Below are positions 51,634 to 64,000 of a stretch of DNA of 64,000 bases, piece by piece. Source of the DNA: Arthrobacter sp. ISL-30 (GTDB lineage Bacteria > Actinomycetota > Actinomycetes > Actinomycetales > Micrococcaceae); NCBI RefSeq assembly GCF_018613855.1, contig NZ_JAGGPK010000014.1, positions 47,430 through 111,429 on the forward strand, written 5' to 3'. The notes under the pieces are model-generated. The model saw only the letters and a program-made list of their open reading frames with translations. It was not told where the DNA came from and made no database searches. The position numbers were made by a program, and so were the translations under genes. Every line of letters starts with the position of its first letter. Position 1 is the first letter of the stretch.

Positions 51634-53142
51634 TCAGGCCTGGACGCCGAGCCTCTCCAGGATCAATTCGCGCACGCGTCCGGGATCGGCCTGCCCTCGG
51701 GTGGCCTTCATGACGCCGCCCACGATCGCACCGATGGCCTGGAGCTTGCCGCCACGGATCTTCTCTGCGACGTCGGGCTGCGCGGCCAGGGCGGCATCGA
51801 TTGCTTCGAGGAGGGGGCCGTCGTCGGAGACCACGGCCAGGCCGCGCTTCTCGATGATCTCCTCCGGGGTGCCTTCGCCGGCAAGTACGCCGTCGAGCAC
51901 CTGGGATGCCATCTTGTTGTTGATCTTGCCGGCTTCGATGAGCCCGTTGAGCTCCACGATGATCTGCGGGGTCACGCCGAGCTCGGCCGGATCGACGTCG
52001 GCCACCTTGGCACGTCCCACGATCTCGCCCATCCACCACTTGCGGGCCACATTGGCGCTGGCTCCGGCGGCGATGGTCTCCTCGATGGAGTCCATGACGC
52101 CGGCATTGACGACGTCACGGAATTCCAGGTCTGAGTAGCCCCAGGCTTCCTTGAGCCGCTTGCGGCGCTCGGCCGGAGGCTCGGGCAGGGTGGCGCGCAG
52201 CTCCTCCACCCACTCGCGGCTCGCGACCACGGGAACGAGGTCGGGCTCCGGGAAGTAGCGGTAGTCGTCGGCGTCGGACTTCGCCCGGCCCGACGTCGTC
52301 GAACGGGTGTCCTCATGCCAGTGCCGCGTCTCCTGGACTACAGGCTGGCCGGAATCCAGGACCGCCGCGTGCCGCTGGATTTCGTAACGGACAGCGTGTT
52401 CGACGGCGCGCAGGGAGTTCACGTTCTTCGTCTCGGAACGGATACCGAAACGTTCCTGGCCATGCGGACGCAGGGAGACGTTGGCGTCGCAGCGGACATT
52501 GCCCCGCTCCATTCGGGCATCGGACACGCCAAGGTTCTTCACGATCTCACGCACGGCAGCGACATAGGCCTTGGCCAGTTCGGGAGCACGGCTGCCCGCA
52601 CCTTCGATCGGCTTCGTGACGATTTCCACGAGGGGCACGCCCGCGCGGTTGTAATCCACGAGGGAGTAGTCTGCGCCCTGGATGCGGCCTGCCGCACCGC
52701 CAAGGTGGGTGAGCTTTCCGGCGTCTTCCTCCATGTGCGCGCGCTCGATCTCAACACGGAACACAGTGCCGTCCTCCAGCTCGACATCCAGGTAGCCGTC
52801 GTAGGCGATCGGCTCGTCATACTGCGAGGTCTGGAAGTTCTTGGGCGTGTCCGGGTAGAAGTAGTTCTTCCGGGCAAAACGGCAGTATTCGGCGATCTTG
52901 CAGTTCAGCGCAAGGCCGATCTTGATGGAGGATTCCACCGCGGCTTTGTTCAGGACCGGCAGGACGCCCGGCATGCCGAGGTCTACCTCGTTGACGTTGG
53001 TGTTCGGCTCGTCACCGAAGACGTTTGGGGCCGAGGAGAACATCTTCGACTTGGTGTTCAGTTCAACGTGGACTTCGAAGCCGAGGACGGGATCGTATTT
53101 CTCCATGGCTTCTTCGAAGCTGACAATTGTGTCGACAGACAT
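51634..53142 (-). CDS. gatB: Aspartyl/glutamyl-tRNA amidotransferase subunit B
   Basis: A 502-aa subunit that activates and amidates Glu-tRNA-Gln or Asp-tRNA-Asn. Family blocks: [12 protein letters not shown] near the N-terminus, [42 protein letters not shown], and a YqeY-like C-terminal tail. ATG 53142 overlaps the gatA stop by one base (TAATG). Length normal. It is the last gene of gatC-gatA-gatB. Confidence 0.97.
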   Translation of the reverse strand: MSVDTIVSFEEAMEKYDPVLGFEVHVELNTKSKMFSSAPNVFGDEPNTNVNEVDLGMPGVLPVLNKAAVESSIKIGLALNCKIAEYCRFARKNYFYPDTPKNFQTSQYDEPIAYDGYLDVELEDGTVFRVEIERAHMEEDAGKLTHLGGAAGRIQGADYSLVDYNRAGVPLVEIVTKPIEGAGSRAPELAKAYVAAVREIVKNLGVSDARMERGNVRCDANVSLRPHGQERFGIRSETKNVNSLRAVEHAVRYEIQRHAAVLDSGQPVVQETRHWHEDTRSTTSGRAKSDADDYRYFPEPDLVPVVASREWVEELRATLPEPPAERRKRLKEAWGYSDLEFRDVVNAGVMDSIEETIAAGASANVARKWWMGEIVGRAKVADVDPAELGVTPQIIVELNGLIEAGKINNKMASQVLDGVLAGEGTPEEIIEKRGLAVVSDDGPLLEAIDAALAAQPDVAEKIRGGKLQAIGAIVGGVMKATRGQADPGRVRELILERLGVQA

Positions 53143-54695
53143 TACTTGGAACCTCCGGCAATGGTGGAGCTGGAACCGAGGACAGGCGCCTGCGCCAGCA
53201 GCGGACCGCCCCACTTCTCTTCGAGCAAGGACTCAAGGACAGAGCCGACACGGTAGACGCGGGCATCCTGGCGGGCAGGGGCCAGCAGCTGGATGCCGAC
53301 AGGGAGGCCGTCTTCGTCGGCGAGGCCGCCCGGAAGGGACAGTCCGGGAATCCCGGCCATGTTGGCCGGGATGGTGGCGACGTCGTTGAGGTACATAGCC
53401 AGGGGGTCGTCCAGCTTCTCCCCCAGCTTGAACGCCGTAGTGGGCGAGGTGGGCGAGATCAGCACGTCCGCCTGGGCAAAAGCGGCGTCAAAGTCGCGCT
53501 GGATGAGGGTGCGGACCTTCTGCGCGGAGCCGTAGTAGGCGTCGTAGTAACCGGCGCTCAAGGCATACGTGCCAAGGATGATGCGGCGCTTCACTTCATC
53601 ACCAAAGCCGGCGGCGCGAGTGGCGCCCATAACGCGCTCGATGGTCATGGGACCGTCCTTGGGCAGGACCCGCAACCCGTAGCGGACGCCGTCGAACTTT
53701 GCCAGGTTGCTGGACACCTCGGACGGCATGATTAGGTAGTAGGCACCCAGGGCGTACTGGAAGTTGGGGCAGGAGACCTCGACGATTTCCGCGCCCGCTT
53801 CCCGGAGCAGTTCCAGGGATTCGTTGAAGCGGTTCTCGACGCCGGCCTGGTACCCCTCGCCGTGAAGTTCTTTGATAATGCCGATCTTCATGCCGGCGAC
53901 GTTCCCTGTGCGGGCAGCGGTGACGAGGTTGTCGAACGGATCGCTGAGGGACGTCGAGTCATAGGGATCGTGGCCGCCAACGACTTCCTGCAGCAGCGCG
54001 GAGTCCAGCACTGTGCGGGACACGGGGCCGATCTGGTCCAGGGACGAGGCCATGGCGATAGCGCCATAGCGGGAGACGGCACCGTAGGTCGGCTTCATGC
54101 CCACGGTTCCGGTGACGGCGCCGGGCTGGCGGATGGACCCGCCGGTGTCCGTGCCTAATGCCAGCGGAGCCTCGAAGGCAGCGACGGCGGCAGCGGAGCC
54201 GCCACCTGAACCGCCGGGGATGCGGTCGAGGTCCCAGGGGTTCCGGGTAGGACCGTAGGCGGAATGCTCCGTGGAGGAGCCCATCGCGAACTCGTCGAGG
54301 TTCGTCTTGCCCAGGATGGGCATCTTAGCGGCACGAAGCTTCCTGATAACGGTGGCGTCGTAGGGGCTGTGCCACCCTTCCAGGATCTTCGACCCCGCGG
54401 TGGTGGGCTGGCCCACGGTCACGATGAGGTCCTTGACGGCGATCGGCACGCCAGCGAGGTCATGCAGCCCGGCTGCGGCTTCTCCGCCGGCAGCGCGGAT
54501 GGCATCGACGTCGGACGCGACAGCCAGTGCCTCTTCGGCATTGACATGGAGGAAGGCATTCACCTGTCCGTCGACGTCGGCGATGCGGTCCAGATGCGCC
54601 TGGGTGACCTCAACGGCCGACACTTCGCGTGCGATGAGCTTGGCGGAGAGGGCGGCTGCGGACTGGTGGATCAGGCTGTTGTTCAGTTCAGTCAT
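53142..54695 (-). CDS. gatA: Aspartyl/glutamyl-tRNA amidotransferase subunit A
   Basis: A 517-aa amidase that provides ammonia from glutamine. The Ser-cisSer-Lys triad is visible: Lys in V-P-I-A-V-K-D-L-I, the Ser-rich [10 protein letters not shown], and [18 protein letters not shown] precedes ATG 54695, which is 4 bases after the gatC stop. Further in-frame codons to 54806 lie inside gatC and are rejected. Confidence 0.97.
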   Translation of the reverse strand: MTELNNSLIHQSAAALSAKLIAREVSAVEVTQAHLDRIADVDGQVNAFLHVNAEEALAVASDVDAIRAAGGEAAAGLHDLAGVPIAVKDLIVTVGQPTTAGSKILEGWHSPYDATVIRKLRAAKMPILGKTNLDEFAMGSSTEHSAYGPTRNPWDLDRIPGGSGGGSAAAVAAFEAPLALGTDTGGSIRQPGAVTGTVGMKPTYGAVSRYGAIAMASSLDQIGPVSRTVLDSALLQEVVGGHDPYDSTSLSDPFDNLVTAARTGNVAGMKIGIIKELHGEGYQAGVENRFNESLELLREAGAEIVEVSCPNFQYALGAYYLIMPSEVSSNLAKFDGVRYGLRVLPKDGPMTIERVMGATRAAGFGDEVKRRIILGTYALSAGYYDAYYGSAQKVRTLIQRDFDAAFAQADVLISPTSPTTAFKLGEKLDDPLAMYLNDVATIPANMAGIPGLSLPGGLADEDGLPVGIQLLAPARQDARVYRVGSVLESLLEEKWGGPLLAQAPVLGSSSTIAGGSK

Positions 54696-54699
54696 GGTC

Positions 54700-54996
54700 T
54701 TAGTCCTCGTCCAGGATTGCCGGAACCTTGAAGCGGTTGTCGTCGGAATCCGGAGCGCCGGAAAGTGCCTGCTCCGCGCTGAGGAGGTGGCCCACGACGT
54801 CTTCACGGAAGACGTTGTTCAGCGGAATCGGGTGGGATGTTGCCGGGACGTCCTCCCCGGCGGCTTCGCTGACGGACTTCACCGCATCAACGATGACGGC
54901 CAGTTCCCCGGCCATCCTGTCCAGCTCTTCGGCACTCATTTCGATGTGAGCGAGTCGCGCCAGATGCGCGACGTCCTCACGGTTGATCGCAGCCAT
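54700..54996 (-). CDS. gatC: Aspartyl/glutamyl-tRNA amidotransferase subunit C
   Basis: A 98-aa small subunit stabilising GatA. It shows the usual [18 protein letters not shown] start, [15 protein letters not shown] and the C-terminal N-N-V-F-R-E-D-V and F-K-V-P-A-I-L segments. ATG 54996 is preceded by GGGGAGA. First gene of the gatCAB operon. Confidence 0.96.
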   Translation of the reverse strand: MAAINREDVAHLARLAHIEMSAEELDRMAGELAVIVDAVKSVSEAAGEDVPATSHPIPLNNVFREDVVGHLLSAEQALSGAPDSDDNRFKVPAILDED

Positions 54997-55177
54997 GGAT
55001 CTCCCCTGCAAGTTCAATTGGTTTTCGGCTCTAGTCTACGTGGCTGCGCAGGTTCCGGTTCCGGCCATGCGGCCGGACGACGGTAGGGAGTCCGGAAAGC
55101 ACAGTACCCGTCCGGCGTCCCCCAGTGGGCACCGAACGAGCACTGTTTGTCCACGGTCGCCCGCAGACAGCATCAGA

Positions 55178-56647
55178 CTAGCCGATACCGATAGCTCCAG
55201 TCAGCATGCCGACTCCAAGCATGACCAGCGAAATCACAGCGGTCCTCCACAGAACTTTCTTGTGGTGGTCGCCCAGGTCCACCTTGGCCAGTGAAACCAG
55301 CAGCAGGATTGCGGGAACCAGCGGGCTCTGCAGGTGGAACGGCTGGCCGGTGATGGAGGCGCGGGCCATGTCCGCCGCGGGGATCCCGTAGTGCGCAGCC
55401 GTTTCGCTGAGGACGGGCAGGACGCCGAAGTAGAACGCATCGTTGCTCATGAAGAACGTCATCGGGATGCTGAGCACACCGGTGATTACTGCCATGAAGG
55501 GGCCCATGTCCGACGGGATGATTTGGACGAGCCATTCGGACATTGCCGCAACCATGCCGGTTCCCGTCAGGACGCCAGTGAGGACGGCGGCCGCCATGAC
55601 CATGCTAACGACGGCGACGATGGAAGGTGCGTGGGCGATCAGCTGGGCGCCCTGCTCCTTGACCTTGGGGAAGTTCACGATCAGGGCAATGGCGGAGCCC
55701 ACCATGAACACGTAGGGCAGCGGGACGAGGTCGGCAACCAGCATGGCCATGACGGCCAAGGTCAGGCCAAGGTTGAACCAGAACAGACGGGGACGAAGCG
55801 TGGAACGGTTGGGGTCCAGCGCGGTGTCGGCCATGGCGCTATCGCGATCGTCCACAAGCTCCTCGGTGCGAACATCGCCGCGCTCCAAGACAGCAACGCC
55901 GGAACCGGAGGGAGCAGTGGCACCCGATCCTGAAGGCACGGGGCGGCCGCCCTTGCCTGCACGGTTTCCGTTGCCGGTACCACCGAAGGACTCCGAGGGG
56001 TCAGCGAACTCGCCCCAGATCTCCGGGGCGGCAGTGCGGAGACGGTTGCGCTCCTGCAGGCCCAGCAGCCACGAGAACACGAAGACCACCACGAGGCCCA
56101 CAATCAGGGAGGGAATCATAGGCACGAACACGTCGTTGACGTCGATCTTCAGGGCGGTAGCGGCTCGGGCTGTGGGGCCACCCCACGGCAGGATGTTCAT
56201 GGTGCCGTTGGCCAGGCCTGCCACGCAGGTCAGGACCACGGGGCTCATCTTGAGCCGCAGGTAGACGGGAAGCATCGCGGCCGTGGTGAGGATGAACGTC
56301 GTCGAACCGTCACCGTCCAATGAAACGGCAGCCGCGAGGATGGCGGTGCCCAGGACGACCTTCGCGGGGTCGTTGCCAAGCTTGCGGAGGATGAACTTCA
56401 CTAGCGGGTCGAACAGCCCGACGTCGATCATCAGGCCAAAGTAGATGATGGCGAACATCAGCAGGGCAGCGGTTGACGTCATGGACTTCATGGAGTCCAG
56501 GACCATGTCGCCGATGCCAAGGCCGGCTCCAGCGAAAAGCCCGAAGACGGTGGGAACAATGATTAGCGCCAGCACGGGCGTCAACTTCTTCGTCATGATC
56601 AGCACCATGAACACCGCGATCATGGCGAATCCAAGCAATACCAGCAT
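55178..56647 (-). CDS. CitMHS family citrate-metal symporter
   Basis: A 489-aa membrane protein with about 12 helices, beginning M-L-V-L-L-G-F-A-M-I-A-V-F-M-V-L-I-M. S-L-D-G-D-G-S-T-T-F-I-L and M-N-I-L-P-W-G-G-P-T are characteristic of CitMHS transporters, which import citrate complexed with Mg2+ or Ca2+. A polar Gly/Ser-rich cytoplasmic loop of about 80 aa separates the halves. AAGGAG precedes ATG 56647. It is divergent from the CitA/CitB-type pair, which probably activates it when citrate is present. Confidence 0.92.
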   Translation of the reverse strand: MLVLLGFAMIAVFMVLIMTKKLTPVLALIIVPTVFGLFAGAGLGIGDMVLDSMKSMTSTAALLMFAIIYFGLMIDVGLFDPLVKFILRKLGNDPAKVVLGTAILAAAVSLDGDGSTTFILTTAAMLPVYLRLKMSPVVLTCVAGLANGTMNILPWGGPTARAATALKIDVNDVFVPMIPSLIVGLVVVFVFSWLLGLQERNRLRTAAPEIWGEFADPSESFGGTGNGNRAGKGGRPVPSGSGATAPSGSGVAVLERGDVRTEELVDDRDSAMADTALDPNRSTLRPRLFWFNLGLTLAVMAMLVADLVPLPYVFMVGSAIALIVNFPKVKEQGAQLIAHAPSIVAVVSMVMAAAVLTGVLTGTGMVAAMSEWLVQIIPSDMGPFMAVITGVLSIPMTFFMSNDAFYFGVLPVLSETAAHYGIPAADMARASITGQPFHLQSPLVPAILLLVSLAKVDLGDHHKKVLWRTAVISLVMLGVGMLTGAIGIG

Positions 56648-56672
56648 TGGCAGGCTCCTTCTTTGTGAACGG

Positions 56673-56690
56673 CATCACGGCGATGTGATG
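56673..56690. promoter_or_regulatory. Dyad in the citrate transporter leader
   Basis: CATCAC (56673-56678) and GTGATG (56685-56690) are perfect inverted repeats with a 6-base spacer, 25-45 bases before the citrate transporter start. A second, imperfect AT-rich dyad (ATTTAA/TTCAAT, about 56777-56796) lies nearer the kinase gene. Both are candidate response-regulator sites. Confidence 0.4.
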
Positions 56691-56874
56691 ACGGATACAA
56701 AGTTAGGGTGGTCCGGGTCACGCGGCGGTGTTTGCAGGATTTGATTGACATACTGCTCATTGGGAACGTTTTGCGCATTTAACTCAGTGATTCAATGGAG
56801 GGGTACTGTTTTAGTGCCAGCGCCGCTGCTGCCCCCCGCACCGGCCGGCCTCAACGACGTCGGAAGGAGGGCTG

Positions 56875-58593
56875 GTGCGTCGCCTGGACTTGCGATTTTC
56901 CACGCAGACGCTGCTGCTTCAGCTCGGCGTCGTACTTCTGGTGGTGCTGCTCAGCGGCGCCGTGCACGCCTGGCTGACCTACGAACGGATCAGCCGCGAG
57001 GCCGAGAACCAGGCATTGACCCTGGCCAGAACCGTGGCTTCGGATCCTGGGCTGCGAGCCGAAGTGCAGGCCATCAGCCTGCAGCATGGCACGCCGCCTG
57101 CCTCCGTGCTGGCCGCCGGGCCCATCATGGCGGCGGCCGAAGCCGCACGCCAGCGCACCGGTGCCCTGTTCGTCGTCGTCACCGACGAAACAGGACTCCG
57201 CCTGGCGCACCCGGAGCAGGACCGGCTTGGCGAACAAGTAAGCACGGATCCGTCCGAGGCCCTCTCCGGCCGTGAGGTAACGACGCGGAACACTGGAACA
57301 TTGGGGCCGTCTGCCGGGGCCAAAGTGCCCGTGTACGGGATTGAACCCTCAGTAGGCATCGTAGGGGAAGTCAGCGTTGGCTACTCGAGGGAAAGCCTTG
57401 GCCAAAGCCTCGCCAGGGATATCGGGCCGATCGCGCTGACGGCGCTGGGCGCCCTCCTGACCGGTGTGCTGGCTTCGTTCCTGCTTCGCCAAAGGCTGCA
57501 GCGCCTGACCCTAGGCCTGGAACCCGAGCAGATCAGCACCCTTGTCCAGGACCAGGTGGCCGTGCTGCAGGGGGTCGACGAGGGCGTCATCGGCGTTTCG
57601 GCCGATGGCCGCATCAGCGTCTTCAATGCGGCCGCCCGCCGCCTCCTCGACAGCGAGGACCTTACGGGCATCCGGTGGGACGGGGCCCCCGTTCCGGAAC
57701 CCCTGAGGGCACTGACCCAGCCTGCCGCCGTCGACGCCGGCGCGGTAGAACTGGTGGCCGGCAGCCGCGTGCTCGTGGCCAGCGCCCGAAAGGCCTTGCA
57801 CCGGAGCGAAGACCTCGGCTGGGTGGTCATGCTCCGGGACCGCACCGAACTGCAGCACCTGACGCGCCAGCTGGATGCCGTGGGCACAATGTCCGCTGCC
57901 TTGCGCGCGCAGCGCCATGAATTCGCCAACCAGCTGCACACCATCGCGGGCTTCATGAGCATTGGAGAGCACGAACAGGCGAAGGACTACCTGGCCAGGG
58001 TTGCGGCCACAGGGCCCCTGCGTTTCCCCGTCGAACAGGCCGAACTCTTACAGGACCCTTACCTGCAGGCCTTCATCGGCGCCAAAGGCGTGGAGGCCGA
58101 TGAACGCGGTGTGGTCTTGCGGATAGGGCCGGAGACCCTGGTGCGTGGGCACGTCACCGACCCCCAGGACGTAACCACCGTCCTCGGCAACCTGATCGAC
58201 AACGCCGTGAATGCCGCCGTCGCCGGCTCCGGCGCGGACCGTTGGGTCGAACTTGAACTACTGGATGACCCCGCAGACAGCGAGGGCACGCTGCACATCG
58301 TTGTTACGGACTCCGGCGACGGCCTGGGCGCGACGGATCCCGAAGCGATCTTCTCCGAAGGCTTTACGACGGCGAAGGGACCGGTGCGTGCGGGCGGCGG
58401 CCAGGGCCTCGGCCTTGCGTTGGTGCGGCAGCTGGCCCGCCGGCGGGGCGGAGACGTGCAGCTCCTCGATCCCGGAAAGCGGGGCGGTCCTGGGGCCGTT
58501 TTCATGGCACACATCCCCGGAACCATGGGACCGCCGAAGCCGGCGACGTCCGCAGGCAGCCCGGGAACAGGCTCGGTGAAAGGAAAGCAGTGA
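56875..58593 (+). CDS. CitA/DcuS-type sensor histidine kinase
   Basis: A 572-aa membrane sensor from GTG 56875 (GGAGGG upstream). Layout: helix 1 about residues 12-33, extracellular sCACHE/PDC-like domain about 35-180, helix 2 about 185-204, PAS domain about 222-330, and kinase core with phosphoacceptor H348 in R-A-Q-R-H-E-F-A-N-Q-L-H, N box N-L-I-D-N-A-V-N-A-A and G-Q-G-L-G-L-A-L. H-E-F-x-N-x-L-H is the H-box of the CitA/DcuS family. It overlaps the regulator gene as GTGA and is divergent from the citrate transporter. Confidence 0.92.
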   Translation: MRRLDLRFSTQTLLLQLGVVLLVVLLSGAVHAWLTYERISREAENQALTLARTVASDPGLRAEVQAISLQHGTPPASVLAAGPIMAAAEAARQRTGALFVVVTDETGLRLAHPEQDRLGEQVSTDPSEALSGREVTTRNTGTLGPSAGAKVPVYGIEPSVGIVGEVSVGYSRESLGQSLARDIGPIALTALGALLTGVLASFLLRQRLQRLTLGLEPEQISTLVQDQVAVLQGVDEGVIGVSADGRISVFNAAARRLLDSEDLTGIRWDGAPVPEPLRALTQPAAVDAGAVELVAGSRVLVASARKALHRSEDLGWVVMLRDRTELQHLTRQLDAVGTMSAALRAQRHEFANQLHTIAGFMSIGEHEQAKDYLARVAATGPLRFPVEQAELLQDPYLQAFIGAKGVEADERGVVLRIGPETLVRGHVTDPQDVTTVLGNLIDNAVNAAVAGSGADRWVELELLDDPADSEGTLHIVVTDSGDGLGATDPEAIFSEGFTTAKGPVRAGGGQGLGLALVRQLARRRGGDVQLLDPGKRGGPGAVFMAHIPGTMGPPKPATSAGSPGTGSVKGKQ

Positions 58594-59255
58594 CCGACGA
58601 CTTAAGGGTGCTGATTGTCGACGACGACTTTCACGTCGCCAAACTCCACGCCACCTATGTTGACTCCGTCGCGGGCTTCCTGTCGCTGACTCCAGTGGGC
58701 TCCACCGCCCAGGCCCTGCAAGCGGTGCACAGCCTGCGCCCAGACCTTGTGCTGCTGGATGTCTATCTCCCGGACGGCTCCGGGCTGGACCTTCTAGGAC
58801 AGCTTGACGTCGATGCCATGATGCTCAGCGCTGCCTCGGACGCAACGTCCATCCGGGTGGCATTTCGGCGCGGTGCCCTGGCCTACCTGCTCAAGCCGTT
58901 CACCTCTGACTCACTCTCACAGCAGCTGCGCTCCTACGCCAGGTATCGGCGGATCCTGGGGCAGCAGTCTGTGGACCAGGACACCATTGAGCGCGCAAAG
59001 CGTTCGTTGATTCCCGGGGACGTGGGATCGCCCAGCAAACCGCGGTCCGCCACCGAGGCCGCCGTGCTGGAATCCCTGGAACCCGGCGTCCAGTACTCCG
59101 CCGCAGAAGTGGCCGAACGGGTTGGTGTCTCGCGGGCAACGGCGCAGCGCTACCTGTCGTCGCTTGCCGATGATGGCGCCGTCGAGATCCAGCTCCGGTA
59201 TGGCTCTACGGGACGGCCGGAACACCGTTACGGCGTCCCGGCCGGATCCCGCTAG
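58590..59255 (+). CDS. CitB/DcuR-type response regulator
   Basis: A 221-aa regulator from GTG 58590. Receiver domain: L-I-V-D-D-D-F-H-V acidic pocket, phosphoacceptor D57 in L-V-L-L-D-V-Y-L-P-D-G-S-G, and conserved Lys in Y-L-L-K-P-F-T. C-terminal winged helix: A-A-E-V-A-E-R-V-G-V-S-R-A-T-A-Q-R-Y-L and the wing Y-G-S-T-G-R-P-E-H-R-Y. It should be phosphorylated by the kinase just upstream and activate the transporter. Its stop codon is the first three bases of the 25-bp repeat array. Confidence 0.93.
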   Translation: MTDDLRVLIVDDDFHVAKLHATYVDSVAGFLSLTPVGSTAQALQAVHSLRPDLVLLDVYLPDGSGLDLLGQLDVDAMMLSAASDATSIRVAFRRGALAYLLKPFTSDSLSQQLRSYARYRRILGQQSVDQDTIERAKRSLIPGDVGSPSKPRSATEAAVLESLEPGVQYSAAEVAERVGVSRATAQRYLSSLADDGAVEIQLRYGSTGRPEHRYGVPAGSR

Positions 59256-59377
59256 TCCGCGCCCTTTTGGGCAGCCCTAGTTCGCGCCCTTCTGGACAGC
59301 CCTAATTCGCGCCCTTTTGGGCAGCCCTAGTTCGCGCCCTTCTGGACAGCCCTAGTTGACGCCCTTCTGGGCGACCA
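59253..59377. repeat. 25-bp tandem repeat array (five units) between convergent genes
   Basis: Five units start at 59253, 59278, 59303, 59328 and 59353. Units 2 and 4 are identical, 1 and 3 differ at two positions, and unit 5 is the diverged 3' end of ridA. Each unit holds a small dyad (GCCC-TTTT-GGGC or variant). On the minus strand each reads as the ridA ending Q-K-G-(A/V)-N-stop, so the array looks like repeated copies of the gene's last codons. It fills the gap exactly from the regulator stop to the ridA stop. Confidence 0.9.
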
Positions 59378-59735
59378 GCTCGATTTCGACCAGCATCTGC
59401 GGGTCCAGGAACGGCAGTACGTGGACGAGGGACAGCGTGGGGCGAATCTCGCCAAATATCTCTCCGTGGGCCCTGCCGGCATCTTCCCATTTGCTGATGT
59501 CCGTCAGGTACAGCTTGGTCTGCACCACGTCCTCATAGGAGAAACCTGCATCGGCCAGGACGGCGCCGAGCTTTTCCAGGATGTACTTCGTCTGGGCGTA
59601 GAAATCGTTCCCGACAATGCCATCGGGTCCTGATGCCGCTGTGGCCGAAATATACAGGGTGTTGCCCACCTGGACTGCGCGGGAATAGCCGAGTGTCTGC
59701 TCCCAAGTGGAGCCTGTGCCATATGTCTTACGCAT
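59352..59735 (-). CDS. RidA family (YjgF/UK114) protein
   Basis: A 127-aa protein. RidA enzymes hydrolyse reactive enamine/imine intermediates. Family blocks: Y-S-R-A-V-Q-V-G-N-T-L-Y-I-S-A-T-A, then K-Y-I-L-E-K-L-G-A-V-L-A-D-A-G, and R-P-T-L-S-L-V-H-V, with V-E-I-E-L-V-A at the end. The catalytic R is in R-P-T. I start at ATG 59735 because GGAAAGG lies 6 bases upstream; ATG 59759 is weaker. Its stop lies inside the 25-bp repeat array. Confidence 0.88.
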   Translation of the reverse strand: MRKTYGTGSTWEQTLGYSRAVQVGNTLYISATAASGPDGIVGNDFYAQTKYILEKLGAVLADAGFSYEDVVQTKLYLTDISKWEDAGRAHGEIFGEIRPTLSLVHVLPFLDPQMLVEIELVAQKGVN

Positions 59736-59822
59736 GCCGTGCCTTTCCAGTTGCTGCAATGTCTGCTGCCCGTGGCGGGCAGCGCTTCCGCGGCGGATGG
59801 CCGCGGTTTCATCGGGGCAACT

Positions 59823-60335
59823 TTAGCCGCGCTGGACTGCCAGCCCGTAAACCAGCAGCTTTATTTCGGTTCCCGGCACAAACCAGTCCCTTGAGGGCAG
59901 GCGTTGGAAGCCGAGCTTTGCGTAAAGGCTGCGGGCGCTGGCCCAGGCCTCGCCCGTGGTCAGGACCACTGAATGAATTCCCGGGGTTGAGCGGGCGTGC
60001 TTGATGATGGCATTGACGAGTGTTCTGCCGGCCCCGCTGCGTTGCACGGCCGGGTCCACCACGAGCATCCGGAACTCCAGCTCGCCCTCGCGGGCTATGT
60101 CCGCGAAGGCTTCCCCCGCCGTCGCCAAGGTTACGGAGCCGATGATTTGGCCGGCCCGCTCCGCCACCCAGATCGTGGCGATCGCTGCCCGCTGCGCTAC
60201 CTGCTGGACTGACTTCATGTAGGGGTGCTCGGCAGAGTCAAAGTAGCCGGCCACGAGGTAGGAGTCCCGGGTGATGCGTGCGACGTCGTCGAAGTCGGAG
60301 GGGACGGCGGGACGGACAATAATCTGCGGCTGCAC
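59823..60335 (-). CDS. GNAT family N-acetyltransferase
   Basis: A 170-aa single-domain acetyltransferase with V-R-P-A-V-P-S-D-F-D-D-V-A at the start, the acetyl-CoA loop V-V-D-P-A-V-Q-R-S-G-A-G-R-T-L-V (about residues 90-105) and A-R-S-L-Y-A-K-L-G-F-Q-R at the end. Acceptor unknown. It is separated from ridA by about 90 bases on the same strand. Confidence 0.87.
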   Translation of the reverse strand: MQPQIIVRPAVPSDFDDVARITRDSYLVAGYFDSAEHPYMKSVQQVAQRAAIATIWVAERAGQIIGSVTLATAGEAFADIAREGELEFRMLVVDPAVQRSGAGRTLVNAIIKHARSTPGIHSVVLTTGEAWASARSLYAKLGFQRLPSRDWFVPGTEIKLLVYGLAVQRG

Positions 60336-60443
60336 CGATCCATGGTAGTGGCCGCCTAACGCCTTCCCGCCCGAAAGGGCCGATTCCGTGACACAACTAT
60401 CAACCCCGGTTTACGAAGGGAAGGCCGTCGTACCCGTGTCGAC

Positions 60444-60710
60444 ATGTTGCGCAGCATGCCACCGGCCGATGCCATCCAGGAATGGTTCGAGGCCGGCGCC
60501 GCGGACGGCTTCAACATCATGCCGCCCGTTTTGCCCTCAGGGTTGGACGCATTCGTGGACCACGTCGTCCCGATCCTGCAGGAGCGCGGCCTGTTCCGCA
60601 CCGAATATGCCGGGCGGACCCTCCGCGAACACTACGGCCTGGAACGGCCAGCCAACCAGTATGCCGGTGCGGAACGTCCGGTATTGGCCTCCATCGGCTC
60701 GGCCTTCTGA
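60444..60710 (+). pseudogene. C-terminal remnant of an LLM-class (NtaA/SnaA/DszA-type) flavin monooxygenase
   Basis: An 88-codon frame reads [36 protein letters not shown] and T-L-R-E-H-Y-G-L. This is the final part of the roughly 440-aa NtaA/SnaA/DszA-type monooxygenases. The catalytic barrel is missing. The first residues (M-L-R-S-M-P-P-A-D) do not match the family, so the gene was cut near 60450. No mobile element is visible at the break. Confidence 0.75.
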
Positions 60711-60778
60711 CCCGTCAAGCCGGGCCAGGCTGTCCATTGCTGGGGCACGCCGGCTTGCTGGGCTGGGCCCATGCCCCC

Positions 60779-63924
<3,146 letters not shown>

Positions 63925-63948
63925 CTACGCCTCCGACGATTTGCCGAC

Positions 63949-63973
63949 CCAAGTGACTCGCAGTAGTTGTCGT
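63949..63973. repeat. Second copy of the REP-like arm
   Basis: TGACTCGCAGTAGTTGTCGT (63954-63973) matches the arm at 23363-23382 at 18 of 20 bases, and the preceding CCAAG also matches the other arm of that palindrome. Any partner arm would lie beyond the window. Confidence 0.55.
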
Positions 63974-64000
63974 TTGCCGCCGGCGGAGTCAAGTAGTCGG

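Overview
The window looks like a chromosome segment of a high-GC actinobacterium of the Micrococcaceae, most likely Arthrobacter or Pseudarthrobacter. The reasons are the GC-rich codon use, frequent GTG starts, short ATGA/GTGA gene overlaps, an actinobacterial SAM-IV-type leader before metX, and the dnaG-dgt-dusB, gatCAB and ligA core genes. The assignment is by eye from gene content, not from a database search.

Positions 1 to about 15,100 form an accessory region with few intact genes and many remnants. It contains a recombinase tail, a frameshifted RibD/DHFR-type reductase, a PP2C/SpoIIE-type phosphatase tail, a coiled-coil (KfrA-like) tail, a MobF relaxase-helicase with two frameshifts, and an inverted 108-bp copy of the 3' end of a NERD-domain gene. 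Intact genes include two cold shock proteins in opposite orientation, a DUF2630 protein, a VOC protein, a NERD-domain protein and several small unknown genes. The region ends with an intact tyrosine integrase beside the 3' end of a CAU-anticodon tRNA. I read it as a decayed integrative or plasmid-derived element inserted at that tRNA. Its left end was not found and is probably outside the window.

From 15,300 to 24,300 come a glycosyltransferase, a DMT transporter overlapping a CDP-alcohol phosphatidyltransferase, a holin-X/DUF3618 protein, a Bcr/CflA-type MFS pump, a phosphoribosyltransferase-hydrolase fusion, a CapA-like protein, a REP-like palindrome and two tandem tRNA-Asn genes, each with its own terminator. 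From 24,300 to 40,100 are housekeeping genes: dnaG, dgt, dusB, a YibE/F membrane protein, a GNAT protein, glyS, a YdcZ-type transporter, an S4 protein, two hydrolases, an AlkZ-like protein, metX under a SAM-IV riboswitch, a VOC protein and a CPBP protease.

From 40,100 to 50,600 are two catabolic clusters. The first is a tightly overlapped SIS isomerase-ROK kinase-PfkB kinase-class II aldolase-DeoR operon, probably for an amino sugar or tagatose-type sugar. The second is tdh-kbl-FAD oxidase-hutI with a divergent LysR regulator, which would take threonine to glycine and beyond.

From 50,600 to the end are a DUF5666-like secreted or anchored protein, gatB-gatA-gatC, a citrate transporter divergent from a CitA/CitB-type two-component system, a 25-bp tandem repeat array filling the gap before ridA, a GNAT protein, a monooxygenase tail, an inositol-monophosphatase-family gene and ligA. 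A second REP-like arm lies at the window end.
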